Shown piece after piece: positions 53,502 through 61,791 of a stretch of DNA of 64,000 bases (position 1 is the stretch's first letter; every line of letters starts with the position of its first letter). The notes beneath the pieces are model-generated. The model ran no database searches, was not told the DNA's origin, and saw nothing but the letters and a program-made list of their open reading frames with translations. This DNA is from Microbacterium sp. 11MF (lineage in GTDB: Bacteria > Actinomycetota > Actinomycetes > Actinomycetales > Microbacteriaceae). The position numbers were made by a program, and so were the translations under genes. The stretch lies in the NCBI RefSeq assembly GCF_000383475.1, contig NZ_KB911460.1, positions 558,001 through 622,000 of the forward strand. Direction: 5' to 3'.

Positions 53502-54335
53502 ATGACGCACCACCTCCCGCCCGTCGCCATTCTCGGAGCAGGTTCGATGGGGGGTGCGATCGCCCAGGGCATCTCACGCTCGGGAGAAGCATCGTCGGTC
53601 GTGGTGACCAACCGCACCGCCGCCAAGGCCGGCGAGCTCGACGGGCTCGACGCCGTCACCAGCGTGGCGCTGGCGGACGAGCCGAGCGCGAACACGGATG
53701 CTGCGGCATCCGCCGACATCGTCCTCATCGGGGTGAAGCCCGCCATGGTGCCCGACGTGCTGCGCGAGATCGCGGGCGCGCTGCGCCCCGGGACGATCGT
53801 GGTGAGCCTCGCGGCGGGCGTCACGATCGACACCTTCGAAGCGATCGTCGGCCCCGGCATCCCCGTCATCCGTTCGATGCCGAACACGCCGGCCGTCGTC
53901 GGCAAGGCCGTCACGGGCCTCGCTGCCGGCTCGACCGCGACGCCCGAGCACGTCGCCCTCGTGCGGCGGCTGTTCGAGACGTGCGGCGTCGTGATCGAGG
54001 TTCCCGAGGCGCAGATCGACGCGCTCTCGACGATCTCGGGGTCGGGCCCGGCCTACGTGTTCCTGCTCGTCGAGGCCCTCACCGAAGCCGCGCGCGGCAA
54101 GGGGTTCGACGAGGCCGATGCGCGGCTCATGGCCGAGCAGACCTTCATCGGGGCGACCGCGCTGCTCGCGGCATCAGGGGAGGATCCCGCCGAACTCCGC
54201 CGCCGCGTCACGAGCCCGAAGGGGACGACCGAGCGCGCCATCGGCGTCCTGCAGACGGGGAACCTCGACGGTCTCTTCGCGCAGGCGACGGATGCCGCGC
54301 TGGCCCGCGCGCGCGAGCTGGCGACCGGCGTCTGA
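53502..54335 (+). CDS. proC: Pyrroline-5-carboxylate reductase
   Basis: A 277-residue enzyme for the final step of proline synthesis. The NADPH-binding start is VAILGAGSMGGAIAQGI, and the C-terminal signature runs ISGSGPAYVFLLVEALTEAARGKGF with RRRVTSPKGTTERAIGVL. CAGGAT lies 6 bases before the ATG. In mycobacteria proC stands beside the HTH and bS22 genes found here at 58852-59222; in this window they are about 4.5 kb away. It diverges from the hydrolase gene. Confidence 0.95.
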   Translation: MTHHLPPVAILGAGSMGGAIAQGISRSGEASSVVVTNRTAAKAGELDGLDAVTSVALADEPSANTDAAASADIVLIGVKPAMVPDVLREIAGALRPGTIVVSLAAGVTIDTFEAIVGPGIPVIRSMPNTPAVVGKAVTGLAAGSTATPEHVALVRRLFETCGVVIEVPEAQIDALSTISGSGPAYVFLLVEALTEAARGKGFDEADARLMAEQTFIGATALLAASGEDPAELRRRVTSPKGTTERAIGVLQTGNLDGLFAQATDAALARARELATGV

Positions 54336-54344
54336 GGCCGGCGC

Positions 54345-55601
54345 TCAGGCGTCGCCGAGGGTGAGGTCCTCGGCCGTCGTCCGCTCGCTGAGCACCGCGG
54401 TGTGGTCGGCCCGGCCGACGACGCGGCGAACGGCGAACAGGATGGCTGCGCCGACCGCGGTCGACACCGCCGCGGCCGCGTAGGGGGCGCCGACGCCGTA
54501 CACCGCGAGGGCGGTGCCGACGGGTGCGCCGATGGCGCCGCCGAAGAAACGGAATCCGGAGTAGGCCGAGCTCGCGACGGCACGCGGCAGGGTCGTCGCC
54601 TCCATCGCCGCTTCGGTGAGGATCGTGTTCACCGCGCCGATCTCGACGCCGAGGAGCACGACGCAGACGACGAGCAGGGGACGCGAGCCTGCGCTGAGCG
54701 AGGCGGCGACGTGGGTTGCGGCGAAGGCGACGAGGAACCAGAACAGCACCCAGACGACCGAGTACCGCTTCGTCAGTCGCGGGGCGATGAGCACGCCGGC
54801 GATCGCGAGGCCGATGCCGAAGCCCATCATGACCAGGCCGATCCCGACGGCCGGCAGCTCGAGGGCGTAGGGCGTGTACGACAGTGTGACGAAGAAGCCG
54901 GCGTTGTAGAGGAAGGCGACGACGCTGATCGCGAGCAGCCCCTTGTCGGCGAAGGCGCGGAAGGGCGCGCCGATCGAGCTGCGCTGCGCGGCGTGCCCGG
55001 GGTCGCGGACGAGGGTGAGGAGGGCGACGACGCCGACGGCGAGGAGGGATGCGGTTCCCCAGAACGCCGCGAACCAGCCGATCTCGCCGAGCAGGCCACC
55101 CACGAGCGGGCCGACGGCCAGCCCGATGCCGAGTGCGGCCTCGTAGAAGATGACGGCGTGCTCGCTGCGTCCGCCGGAGGCCGAGACGATCGACGCGAGC
55201 GCGGTCGAGAGGAACAGCGCGTTGCCGAGGCCCCACACGGCGCGGCAGGCGATCAGGGCGCCGATGGTCGGAGACAGGGCGCAGCCGACGGCGGCGAGGG
55301 CGATGACGGAGAGCCCCAGGATCATGACGGCGCGCGTGCCGATACGTGTCGACAGCCAGCTCGTGAAGAACATCGCCGAGGCGGTCACGGCGAGGTAGCT
55401 CGTGAACAGGAACGACGTCTCGACGGGGGCGGCGTGCAGCGTGGCTGCGACCGTGGGCAGGATGGGGCCGACGAGCCCGATCCCCATGAACGCGATCATC
55501 GCGGCGAAGGCGATGGCCCAGACGGCGGGCGGCTGCGAGAGCAGGCGCGGAGCGGTGGTCTCGGGGGCGGTCGAGGTGGTTCCGGTGTCGAGGGCGGTCA
55601 T
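54345..55601 (-). CDS. MFS transporter (12-TM, DHA1-like)
   Basis: A 418-residue transporter with about 12 membrane helices. The early FMGIGLVGPILPTVAATLHAA, TSWLSTRIGTRAVMILGL (motif A) and the mid-protein 200-residue loop fit drug:H+ antiporter-1 proteins. It diverges from a MarR regulator, with an AT-rich palindrome between. TACAAT (complement of 55609-55614) lies 7 bases before the ATG. The neighbour suggests export of a toxic phenolic or similar compound, controlled by the MarR protein. Confidence 0.9.
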   Translation of the reverse strand: MTALDTGTTSTAPETTAPRLLSQPPAVWAIAFAAMIAFMGIGLVGPILPTVAATLHAAPVETSFLFTSYLAVTASAMFFTSWLSTRIGTRAVMILGLSVIALAAVGCALSPTIGALIACRAVWGLGNALFLSTALASIVSASGGRSEHAVIFYEAALGIGLAVGPLVGGLLGEIGWFAAFWGTASLLAVGVVALLTLVRDPGHAAQRSSIGAPFRAFADKGLLAISVVAFLYNAGFFVTLSYTPYALELPAVGIGLVMMGFGIGLAIAGVLIAPRLTKRYSVVWVLFWFLVAFAATHVAASLSAGSRPLLVVCVVLLGVEIGAVNTILTEAAMEATTLPRAVASSAYSGFRFFGGAIGAPVGTALAVYGVGAPYAAAAVSTAVGAAILFAVRRVVGRADHTAVLSERTTAEDLTLGDA

Positions 55602-55622
55602 TCGTCCAATTGTACACCGATG

Positions 55623-55641
55623 ATTTACTAGTGAACTAAAT
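55623..55641. promoter_or_regulatory. MarR-type operator candidate between MFS and MarR genes
   Basis: The 19-bp AT-rich stretch at 55623-55641 is bounded by ATTTA and TAAAT and contains TAGT-GA-ACTA. The symmetry is imperfect at the centre. It stands out from the surrounding GC-rich DNA and overlaps the -35 regions of both divergent genes. Binding by the adjacent MarR protein is inferred. Confidence 0.55.
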
Positions 55642-55666
55642 GGGTGCGCACGGCTACAGTGGACCC

Positions 55667-56164
55667 GTGACCGAGCGCGCCGATCTGATCGACCGCATCC
55701 GCGCCGCCTGGGCGTCGTCGATGCCCGAGATGGACACGTCTCCCATCGATGTCTGGGGGAGGCTCAACCGCACGAGCGCGCTCGCGACCGCGCAGATCGA
55801 GCGCCTCCTCGCCGACAGCGGCGTCTCGCGCTCCGAGTTCGACGTCCTCTGCGCCCTGGCCCGCATGGACCGACCCCTGCGGGCGAGCGAGGTGACAGCC
55901 GAGACGATGCTCAGCGGGGCGGCGACGACGAAGCTCACGACGCGACTCGAGTCGGTCGGGCTGCTGCGCCGCGAGCGCTCCGACCGGGACGGCCGAGCCG
56001 TCCAGCTGTCGTTGACGGATGCCGGCCGTGCCGTCGTGGAACGCGAGATGCCCCGTGCCCTCGCTCACGACGAGCGGCTGCTCGACGGATTCTCGCCCGC
56101 CGATCGCGACGCCCTCGCGGGCCTCCTCGCGCGCCTTCTCGCCAACGCGCAGCGCGAGATCTGA
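55667..56164 (+). CDS. MarR family transcriptional regulator
   Basis: A 165-residue winged-helix repressor. The core is SEFDVLCALARMDRPLRASEVTAETMLSGAATTKLTTRLESVGLLRRERSDRDGRAVQLSLTDAG, with the wing RSDRDGRAVQ. I choose the GTG at 55667, 6 bases after TACAGT (55655-55660), and not the earlier in-frame ATG at 55640, which lies at the edge of the palindrome. It diverges from the MFS gene, converges with ktrA, and probably controls the MFS gene and itself. Confidence 0.92.
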   Translation: MTERADLIDRIRAAWASSMPEMDTSPIDVWGRLNRTSALATAQIERLLADSGVSRSEFDVLCALARMDRPLRASEVTAETMLSGAATTKLTTRLESVGLLRRERSDRDGRAVQLSLTDAGRAVVEREMPRALAHDERLLDGFSPADRDALAGLLARLLANAQREI

Positions 56165-56173
56165 CCGAGGTCC

Positions 56174-56845
56174 TCAGCGGTCGAGCGACGCGAACCGCTC
56201 GATGTCGGAGTTCGTCCCCGACACGATGATGAGGTCGTGGTTGGTCACGACGGTCGTCGCTTCCGCATACCGGAAGGGCTTGCCGGGGCTCTTCACGCCG
56301 ACCACGGTCACGTTGTACTTGGAACGGACTCCGGACTCGTTCAGGCCGACGCCGCGGATGAACCGCGGCGGGTACATCTTGGCCAGCACGAAGTCGTCGT
56401 CGAAGCGGATGAAGTCGAGCATCCGGCCGCTCACGAGGTGGGCGACGCGCTCGCCGGCCTCGCGCTCGGGGTAGATCACGTGGTTCGCGCCGACGCGGGC
56501 GAGGATCTTGCCGTGCGACTGCGAGACCGCCTTCGCCCAGATCTGCGGGACCTTGAGGTCGACGAGGTTCGCCGTGATGAGGACGGATGCCTCGATCGAG
56601 GACCCGACCGCGACCACGGCGACCTGGAAGTCCTGTGCGCCGATCTGCTTCAGCGCATCGATGTTGCGCGCGTCGGCCTGAACGGCGTGCGTGACGCGCT
56701 CCGACCACTTCTGCACGAGGTCGAGGCTGTCGTCGATCGCGAGGACATCACGATCGAGACGGTCGAGTTCGCCGGCGCACGCGGCGCCGAAGCGACCGAG
56801 TCCGATGACGAGGACGGGCGAATCGCTGCGCAACTGCTCAACCAA
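56174..56845 (-). CDS. ktrA: Potassium uptake regulatory subunit (KtrA/TrkA type)
   Basis: A 223-residue cytoplasmic RCK protein that gates the partner K+ channel. The Rossmann domain carries VLVIGLGRFGAACAGEL (nucleotide-binding GxGxxG), then a conserved acidic IDDSLDLV and TANLVDLKVPQIWAKA. An RCK_C domain (FVLAKMYPPRFIRGVGL ... HDLIIVSG) follows. The likely start is a TTG at 56845, overlapping the end of ktrB by 8 bp, with GGAGAGG upstream; an in-frame ATG at 56872 lies inside ktrB. It is co-transcribed with ktrB. Confidence 0.9.
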   Translation of the reverse strand: MVEQLRSDSPVLVIGLGRFGAACAGELDRLDRDVLAIDDSLDLVQKWSERVTHAVQADARNIDALKQIGAQDFQVAVVAVGSSIEASVLITANLVDLKVPQIWAKAVSQSHGKILARVGANHVIYPEREAGERVAHLVSGRMLDFIRFDDDFVLAKMYPPRFIRGVGLNESGVRSKYNVTVVGVKSPGKPFRYAEATTVVTNHDLIIVSGTNSDIERFASLDR

Positions 56846-58280
56846 CGATGGGCCTCTCCACGGGCAGCGCATAGTGCTGCGTTCGATTGGTCGCGGCCAC
56901 CGCCGCGGCGAGTGTCACTGTACCAACGCGCCCCATGAACATCGTCAGGGCCATGACGAAGACGGCGGGGTCGGGGAGTTCCTGCGTCAGCCCCGTCGAC
57001 AGGCCGACCGTCGCGAAGCCCGACACCACGTCGAAGAGCACCTCGTCGAGCGGCGCCTTCGTCAGGTGGGCGATGGTGATCGTCGACAGTGCGACGATCG
57101 TCGCGCCCCACGCGACGACCGAGAGGGCGACCCGCTGCACGTCGCTCGGGATGCGGCGTCCGAACGCCGAGACGCTCGGGCGGCCCTTCGCCTCGGACCA
57201 CACCGCGAGTGCGAGGACGGCGAGCGTGGTGACCTTGATGCCGCCCGCCGTCGACGCGGATCCGCCGCCGACGAACATGAGCATCGACCCCACGACGAGC
57301 GAGGACTCGTGCATCTCGCCGATGTCGATGATCGAGAATCCGCCCGAGCGTGTCATGGCCGACAGGAACAGCGCCTGGAACGTCGTGTCCCAGGCATCCA
57401 TCGTCCCGAAGGTCTTCGGATTGCCGTATTCCAGGATCACGAAGGCGACGGCGCCGGCGAAGAACAGGACGACCGTGGTGATCAGCGTCAGCTTGACGTG
57501 GATCGACCATTTGCGCAGGTGCCACTGGTGCTTCCAGAGTGCGTAGATGACCGGGAAGCCGATCGACCCGAGGAAGACCCCCGCCATGAGGACGGTGAGG
57601 AGCAGGTAGTTCTGGGCGAAGGGCGCGAGCCCTTCGGCGTTCGGCGCGAAACCGGTGTTCGTGAAGGCCATCGCCGCGTAGTACGGCGCTTCCCAGAGCG
57701 CGGTGACGGCGTCGACCCCGCTCGCCAGCAGCAGCGGGTAGAGGAGGATCGCGAGGGCGGCTTCGATGACGAGGGTCGAGAGCGCGACCGTGGCGAGCAG
57801 CTGACCGACCTCGCCCAGGCGCACGGCCTGGCCCTCGTTGACCGGGCCGCCGTGCGCGCGCATCGGGTTGCTGTCGCCCGCGGCGAGGAGCTTGGCCCGG
57901 AGTCCGAGTCGCTTGGAGATCACGAGGCCGAGGATCGAGGCGAGAGTCAGCACGCCGAGGGCGCCGACGTTGACGCCGATGAACACGACGACGTGACCGA
58001 GGGGCGACCAGTGGGTCGCCATGTCGACGGTCGAGAGGCCCGTGACGCAGATCGTCGAAACCGCCGTGAACAGCGCGTCGGGGAGCGGGGTCACCCGGCC
58101 GTCCGAGGCCATGATCGGCAGCGAGAAGAGAGCGGTGAAGACGAGGATCAGCGCCGAGAAGACGAGGACGGCGAACCGGGACGGCGATGCCGTGGCCAGG
58201 TCGCGCATCGCGGAGGACGCGCGGCGATGCCACGCCGGTCCGCGCCGTCGGGCGCGCTCGTCGACGGATAAGCCCGTCAT
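56838..58280 (-). CDS. ktrB: Potassium transporter membrane subunit (KtrB/TrkH type)
   Basis: A 480-residue membrane protein of the SKT channel family, with four pore repeats. Filter-like segments are STICVTGLST, MAFTNTGFA, SAMTRSGGFS and SGFATVGLSTGLT. These form the K+ path. It probably assembles with KtrA, encoded in the next, overlapping gene. An AAGGGG ribosome site precedes the ATG, and TACCAT about 33-38 bp upstream may be the -10. It diverges from an ArsR regulator. Confidence 0.93.
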   Translation of the reverse strand: MTGLSVDERARRRGPAWHRRASSAMRDLATASPSRFAVLVFSALILVFTALFSLPIMASDGRVTPLPDALFTAVSTICVTGLSTVDMATHWSPLGHVVVFIGVNVGALGVLTLASILGLVISKRLGLRAKLLAAGDSNPMRAHGGPVNEGQAVRLGEVGQLLATVALSTLVIEAALAILLYPLLLASGVDAVTALWEAPYYAAMAFTNTGFAPNAEGLAPFAQNYLLLTVLMAGVFLGSIGFPVIYALWKHQWHLRKWSIHVKLTLITTVVLFFAGAVAFVILEYGNPKTFGTMDAWDTTFQALFLSAMTRSGGFSIIDIGEMHESSLVVGSMLMFVGGGSASTAGGIKVTTLAVLALAVWSEAKGRPSVSAFGRRIPSDVQRVALSVVAWGATIVALSTITIAHLTKAPLDEVLFDVVSGFATVGLSTGLTQELPDPAVFVMALTMFMGRVGTVTLAAAVAATNRTQHYALPVERPIVG

Positions 58281-58347
58281 CCGCGCCCCTTCCTCGTTCG
58301 GATCGTTGTCATGGTACTCCCGCGCGCGGGCGGGCTAACCTAATGCC

Positions 58348-58752
58348 ATGGCGGACATCTTCGACGTGATCGCCGACGGAACCCGTCGGGACATCCTGCA
58401 GTTGCTCCGCGAGCGCGGGGCGTCCGGGGGTAACGGGACGAGTGTCTCGCAGATCGTCACCGCGCTCGGCGTCAGCCAGCCGACCGTGTCGAAGCACTTG
58501 AAGGTACTGCGCGAGGCATCCCTCGTCTCCGTCCGCGAGGACGGCCAGCACCGTTACTACAGCCTGTCGCCCGAGCCGCTCGACGCGGTCGACGATTGGC
58601 TCTTCCCGTTCTTCGCGGTCGCCGACGACGAATATGCCGCCGGCGCGACGCTGACGGAGGGAGCGGCGCACGCCGCCGAGGTCGTGGGGCGGGCCGCCGC
58701 GTCGGCCAAGCACGCGGTCACCAGCGTCTTCAACAAGCTGCCGGGTCGCTGA
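58348..58752 (+). CDS. ArsR/SmtB family transcriptional regulator
   Basis: A 134-residue winged-helix protein. FDVIADGTRRDILQLLRERG is followed by VSQIVTALGVSQPTVSKHLKVLREASLVSVREDGQHRYYSL, the standard ArsR HTH and wing. No ELCVCDL metal motif is present, so it probably does not sense metals that way. The C-terminal tail is Ala-rich. TAACCT (58336-58341) is 6 bases before the ATG. It diverges from ktrB; control of potassium uptake by it is possible, but not shown. Confidence 0.9.
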   Translation: MADIFDVIADGTRRDILQLLRERGASGGNGTSVSQIVTALGVSQPTVSKHLKVLREASLVSVREDGQHRYYSLSPEPLDAVDDWLFPFFAVADDEYAAGATLTEGAAHAAEVVGRAAASAKHAVTSVFNKLPGR

Positions 58753-58781
58753 CCCGCCTTCCGTCACACCGGTCACACAGG

Positions 58782-58811
58782 TTTACAGGCGTCCCAGCGA
58801 ACCCCTAATGT
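58782..58811 (+). promoter_or_regulatory. Sigma-70-like promoter of the HTH/bS22 genes
   Basis: TTTACA (58782-58787) and TAATGT (58806-58811) are separated by 18 bp. This is the clearest -35/-10 pair near a small-protein gene in the window. It gives a leader of about 35 bases with a ribosome site AAGGGGA before the ATG at 58852. Confidence 0.65.
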
Positions 58812-58851
58812 GGAGGGACTCGCGGGGATGAAAAATTCAAAGGGGACACAC

Positions 58852-59043
58852 ATGTCGGACATCTCGGATGTGCGCTTTCTCACGGTCGCCGAGGTCGCAG
58901 ACCTCATGCGCGTCTCGAAGATGACCGTCTATCGTCTGGTGCACTCCGGCGAGCTCCCCGCTGTCCGCTTCGGTCGCAGCTACCGCGTCCCCGAGACGGC
59001 CGTCACCGCAGCGTTGCAACGTCCCATCGCCGACGTCGGCTAG
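58852..59043 (+). CDS. Excisionase-type helix-turn-helix protein upstream of bS22
   Basis: A 63-residue DNA-binding protein. FLTVAEVADLMRVSKMTVYRLVHSGELPAVRFGRSYRVPETAV is a MerR/Xis-like winged HTH of the HTH_17 family. It matches the small protein encoded beside bS22 in mycobacteria (Rv0500A type, as I recall). A good promoter and an AAGGGGA ribosome site precede ATG 58852; the upstream GTG at 58810 lies in the promoter. Its conserved link to bS22 suggests a housekeeping role. Confidence 0.88.
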   Translation: MSDISDVRFLTVAEVADLMRVSKMTVYRLVHSGELPAVRFGRSYRVPETAVTAALQRPIADVG

Positions 59044-59077
59044 ACTGATCCGAGGCATTTTTCGTTCTGCCGTTCCC

Positions 59078-59098
59078 GGACGCCGATATCGGGCGTCC
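59078..59098. promoter_or_regulatory. Palindrome in the leader before bS22
   Basis: GGACGCC (59078-59084) and GGCGTCC (59092-59098) form a perfect 7-bp inverted repeat around GATATCG. It lies between TAGACT (59041-59046), a possible -10, and the bS22 start at 59124. It could be a site for the small HTH protein encoded just upstream, or an RNA stem in the bS22 leader used in ribosomal-protein control. Confidence 0.5.
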
Positions 59099-59123
59099 AG
59101 ACCCCTACTTAGTGAGGTTTACC

Positions 59124-59222
59124 GTGGGTTCAGTCATCAAGAAGCGCCGCAAGCGCATGGCGAAGAAGAAGCACCGCAAGCTGCTTCGCAAGACTCGCCA
59201 CCAGCGCCGCAACAAGAAGTAA
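59124..59222 (+). CDS. Small ribosomal subunit protein bS22
   Basis: A 32-residue, highly basic peptide reading MGSVIKKRRKRMAKKKHRKL at its start and ending RHQRRNKK. This is the AURKAIP1/COX24-type protein that binds the 30S subunit of Actinobacteria (known as bS22). The start is a GTG at 59124. It follows the small HTH gene, as in mycobacteria, and precedes a hairpin terminator. It is easily missed because of its length. Confidence 0.95.
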   Translation: MGSVIKKRRKRMAKKKHRKLLRKTRHQRRNKK

Positions 59223-59237
59223 GCGGCATCGCACACC

Positions 59238-59275
59238 AAGCGCCCCCGTCCGGTCAGCCGGTCGTCGGGGCGCTT
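59238..59275 (+). terminator. Hairpin terminator after bS22
   Basis: AAGCGCCCC (59238-59246) pairs perfectly with GGGGCGCTT (59267-59275) around a 20-base loop, which itself contains CCGG-TCAG-CCGG. It starts 15 bp after the bS22 stop. No long U-run follows, but the stem is strong. Confidence 0.78.
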
Positions 59276-59319
59276 CGTGTTGCGTCCGGGGCATCCATTC
59301 CCGGGTGAGAATGGATGCC

Positions 59320-59577
59320 GTGACCGCACTCACCCTCATCTCGAAACCCGACTGCCACCTCTGCGACGTCGCGCGCGAGATCGTCGACACCGTCGTCGCC
59401 GATCTCCCCGAGGGGCAGGTCGAGGTCCGGGAGCTGTCGATCGCCGACGACGCCGAGCTGTATTCGACGTGGTGGGAGAAGATCCCGGTGGTCCTCATCG
59501 ACGGAGACCTGCACGCCCACTGGCGACTGTCTGCGGATCGCCTCCGTGCCGCCCTCGCAGAGAAGGACCGCGCATGA
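59320..59577 (+). CDS. Glutaredoxin-like (DUF836) thiol oxidoreductase
   Basis: An 85-residue thioredoxin-fold protein. TALTLISKPDCHLCDVAREIVD holds the CHLC redox motif in a Cys-x-x-Cys arrangement, and KIPVVLIDGDLHAHWRLS includes the cis-Pro and the end of the DUF836 fold. I place the start at the GTG at 59320; an ATG at 59311 and a GTG at 59305 are also in frame. Its stop overlaps the next gene (ATGA), so the two are translationally coupled. Confidence 0.82.
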   Translation: MTALTLISKPDCHLCDVAREIVDTVVADLPEGQVEVRELSIADDAELYSTWWEKIPVVLIDGDLHAHWRLSADRLRAALAEKDRA

Positions 59578-59873
59578 TCCGGCACACGGTCATCTGGCGG
59601 ATGGCCGCCGACGACGCCGAGACGAGAGCCGAGCACGCGGCCGAGGTCGCGCGCCTCCTCGAGGGCCTGGTCGGCGTCGTCCCCGTGATCCGCTCGCTGA
59701 GCGTCGGCGTGAACGTCGCCGTGCCCGAGAGCAACGCGGACGTCGCTCTCGTCATCGACCTCGATGACCTCGCCGCGCTGGATGCCTACCAGACGCACCC
59801 CGCTCACCAGCAGGTGGCCGGTTACATCCGCAGCGTCACCGGTGACCGCCTGGCGGTCGACTTCGAGGTCTGA
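59574..59873 (+). CDS. Dabb (stress-responsive A/B barrel) domain protein
   Basis: A 99-residue ferredoxin-like alpha/beta-barrel protein. IRHTVIWRMAADDAETR at the start and the strand-helix pattern up to LDAYQTHPAHQQVAGYI match the Dabb family, which forms dimeric barrels and has no single known function. Its ATG overlaps the stop of the glutaredoxin-like gene. It converges with the ABC ATPase gene, 5 bp away. Confidence 0.88.
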   Translation: MIRHTVIWRMAADDAETRAEHAAEVARLLEGLVGVVPVIRSLSVGVNVAVPESNADVALVIDLDDLAALDAYQTHPAHQQVAGYIRSVTGDRLAVDFEV

Positions 59874-59878
59874 GGCCG

Positions 59879-60991
59879 TTAGCGGGTCTGCCGAGGCGTC
59901 GCGACGACGGGAACCGGCCGGACGGCGATGCGGACCCGCTCGCCGAACTGGAGCCTCTCGTCGGGCGCATGCTGCAGGCGGACGAGCGACCCGTCGTCGG
60001 TGCGCACGAGCGAGCGGCGGATGCTGCCGAGGAACATGCTCTCCTCGACGACCGCCCCCACACCTGATCCGGCACCGACCAGATGAACGTGCTCGGGACG
60101 GAGCAGGACGTCGACCTCCCCGTCGGGGACGTCGCTCTGGAGCGGCACATCCGTCCCCCACACGGTGGCCGTGCCGCCCGCGGCGACGCCGGGCACCGAG
60201 CTCGACAGCCCGATGAACGCGGCCACGCGGGGTGTGGCGGGTCGGAGATAGAGCTCTTCGGGGGACCCGATCTGCTCGATGCGCCCGGCATCCATGACGG
60301 CGATGCGATCCGACACCGCGAGGGCCTCCTCCTGGTCGTGCGTCACGAAGACGGTCGTGGTGCCGAGGCGGAGCTGGATGCGCCGGATCTCGTCGCGCAG
60401 TTGGACGCGGACCTTGGCGTCGAGGGCCGACAGCGGCTCGTCGAGCAGGAGGACCCGGGGCTCGGTCACGAGCGCGCGAGCGAGCGCCACGCGCTGCTGC
60501 TGCCCGCCCGAGAGCTGGTGAGGGTAGCGGTCCGCGAGGTGGTCGAGGCCGACCAGCTCGAGCGCTTCACCGGCCCGGCGACGCGCGGCCCGGGCATCCA
60601 CTCGGCGTTGGCGGAGCCCGAAGGCCACGTTGTCGCGCACGCGCAGGTGGGGGAAGAGCGAGTAGGCCTGGAACACCATGCCGATGTCGCGCTTGTTCGT
60701 CGGCGTCCGCGAGACGTCGGTTCCGCCGAACGAGACGGTTCCCGCCGTGGCGTCCTCGAGGCCGGAGATCACGCGCAGCGCGGTCGTCTTGCCGCACCCG
60801 GACGGCCCCAGGAGCGACACGAACTCGCCCGGTGCGATGTCGAGGTCGACGCCGTGCAGCACCCGGGTCGGACCGTAGTCCTTCACGATGCCGCGCAGCG
60901 CCACGCGGGTGCCGTCGCCGGCGGCGGCGAGCAGGCGGTTGTCCGCGGTCTGGGGCAGAGCGCGGGCAGCGGGTGTCACGTCGAGAGTCAT
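59879..60991 (-). CDS. ABC transporter ATP-binding protein (PotA/FbpC-like)
   Basis: A 370-residue ATPase of the polyamine/iron/2-aminoethylphosphonate class. About 30 unusual residues precede the ATPase core. Walker A is GPSGCGKT, the signature LSGGQQQRVALARAL, Walker B LLLDEPLSALD and the switch VFVTHDQEEAL. A C-terminal TOBE-like domain follows (DGEVDVLLRPEHVHL ... ESMFLGSIRRSLVRTDDG). A GGAAGGAA ribosome site precedes the ATG, which overlaps the permease stop. It forms a four-gene importer with the next three genes upstream. Confidence 0.9.
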   Translation of the reverse strand: MTLDVTPAARALPQTADNRLLAAAGDGTRVALRGIVKDYGPTRVLHGVDLDIAPGEFVSLLGPSGCGKTTALRVISGLEDATAGTVSFGGTDVSRTPTNKRDIGMVFQAYSLFPHLRVRDNVAFGLRQRRVDARAARRRAGEALELVGLDHLADRYPHQLSGGQQQRVALARALVTEPRVLLLDEPLSALDAKVRVQLRDEIRRIQLRLGTTTVFVTHDQEEALAVSDRIAVMDAGRIEQIGSPEELYLRPATPRVAAFIGLSSSVPGVAAGGTATVWGTDVPLQSDVPDGEVDVLLRPEHVHLVGAGSGVGAVVEESMFLGSIRRSLVRTDDGSLVRLQHAPDERLQFGERVRIAVRPVPVVATPRQTR

Positions 60992-61791
60992 GAGGTCTTC
61001 CTTCCGGCGCCGACGCGTCCCGCGCGGCCGATGATGAGCAGGAGCACGAAGGCGAAGGCGAGCGCCAGCAGGGTGAAGATCGCGGAGGCCCAGGCATCCT
61101 GCTTGTTGACGAGGACGAGTCCCGTCTGCAGCACCTGCCGGTTCAGCAGCGAGGCGATCGTGAACTCGCCGAGGACGACGGCGACCGTCATGAGGGATGC
61201 CGCCAGCAGCCCCTGCCGCAGGTTCGGCGCGATGACGCGGATCAGGACCGCCGGCCAGCTCGCGCCGAGCGTGCGCGCCGCCTCGGCGAGCGTCCGAAGG
61301 TCGACGGCGTCGATCGAGGCCTGGATCGACCGGTAGGCGAAGGGGAGGACGATGATGCCGTAGGCGAAGGCGAGACTCCACGTCCCGGTGCCGAACGTCC
61401 TGCCGATCGCGAGGTAGATGGGTGCCAGACCGACCACCAGGACGATGGCCGGGATGGTGATCGGCAGCAGGGCGAAGAACTCGAACACCCGTCGGAGAGC
61501 GGGGTAGCGCAGGGCGACGAGCACCATCGTGGGCGCGAGGACGACGAGGACGATCGCGACCGTCACCACCGCGAGGACGAGGGAGTTGACCAGGCCCGCC
61601 CAGACGGGCACGTAGGCCGCGGCGCGGGCCGGGTCAAACAGCGCGGTCCAGCGGTCGAGCGTCAGGCTGCCGTCGGCGGCGGTCAGGGTGAACAGCAGGG
61701 TCGCTGCGAACGGGACAGCGAACACCGCTCCGACGAGGATGCCGATGGTCCACCGTGTCGCCCGGGAGGGGGCGAGGGGCGAGCGGGTCAT
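60988..61791 (-). CDS. ABC transporter permease (second membrane subunit)
   Basis: A 267-residue protein with about six membrane helices. The coupling-helix region EAARTLGASWPAVLIRVIAPNLRQGLLAA is the EAA motif of type I importers. Its start overlaps the stop of the other permease (ATGA) and its stop overlaps the ATPase start (ATGA), so the four genes are tightly coupled. The pair of permeases and the ATPase type suggest a small polar solute; the substrate is unknown. Confidence 0.9.
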   Translation of the reverse strand: MTRSPLAPSRATRWTIGILVGAVFAVPFAATLLFTLTAADGSLTLDRWTALFDPARAAAYVPVWAGLVNSLVLAVVTVAIVLVVLAPTMVLVALRYPALRRVFEFFALLPITIPAIVLVVGLAPIYLAIGRTFGTGTWSLAFAYGIIVLPFAYRSIQASIDAVDLRTLAEAARTLGASWPAVLIRVIAPNLRQGLLAASLMTVAVVLGEFTIASLLNRQVLQTGLVLVNKQDAWASAIFTLLALAFAFVLLLIIGRAGRVGAGRKTS

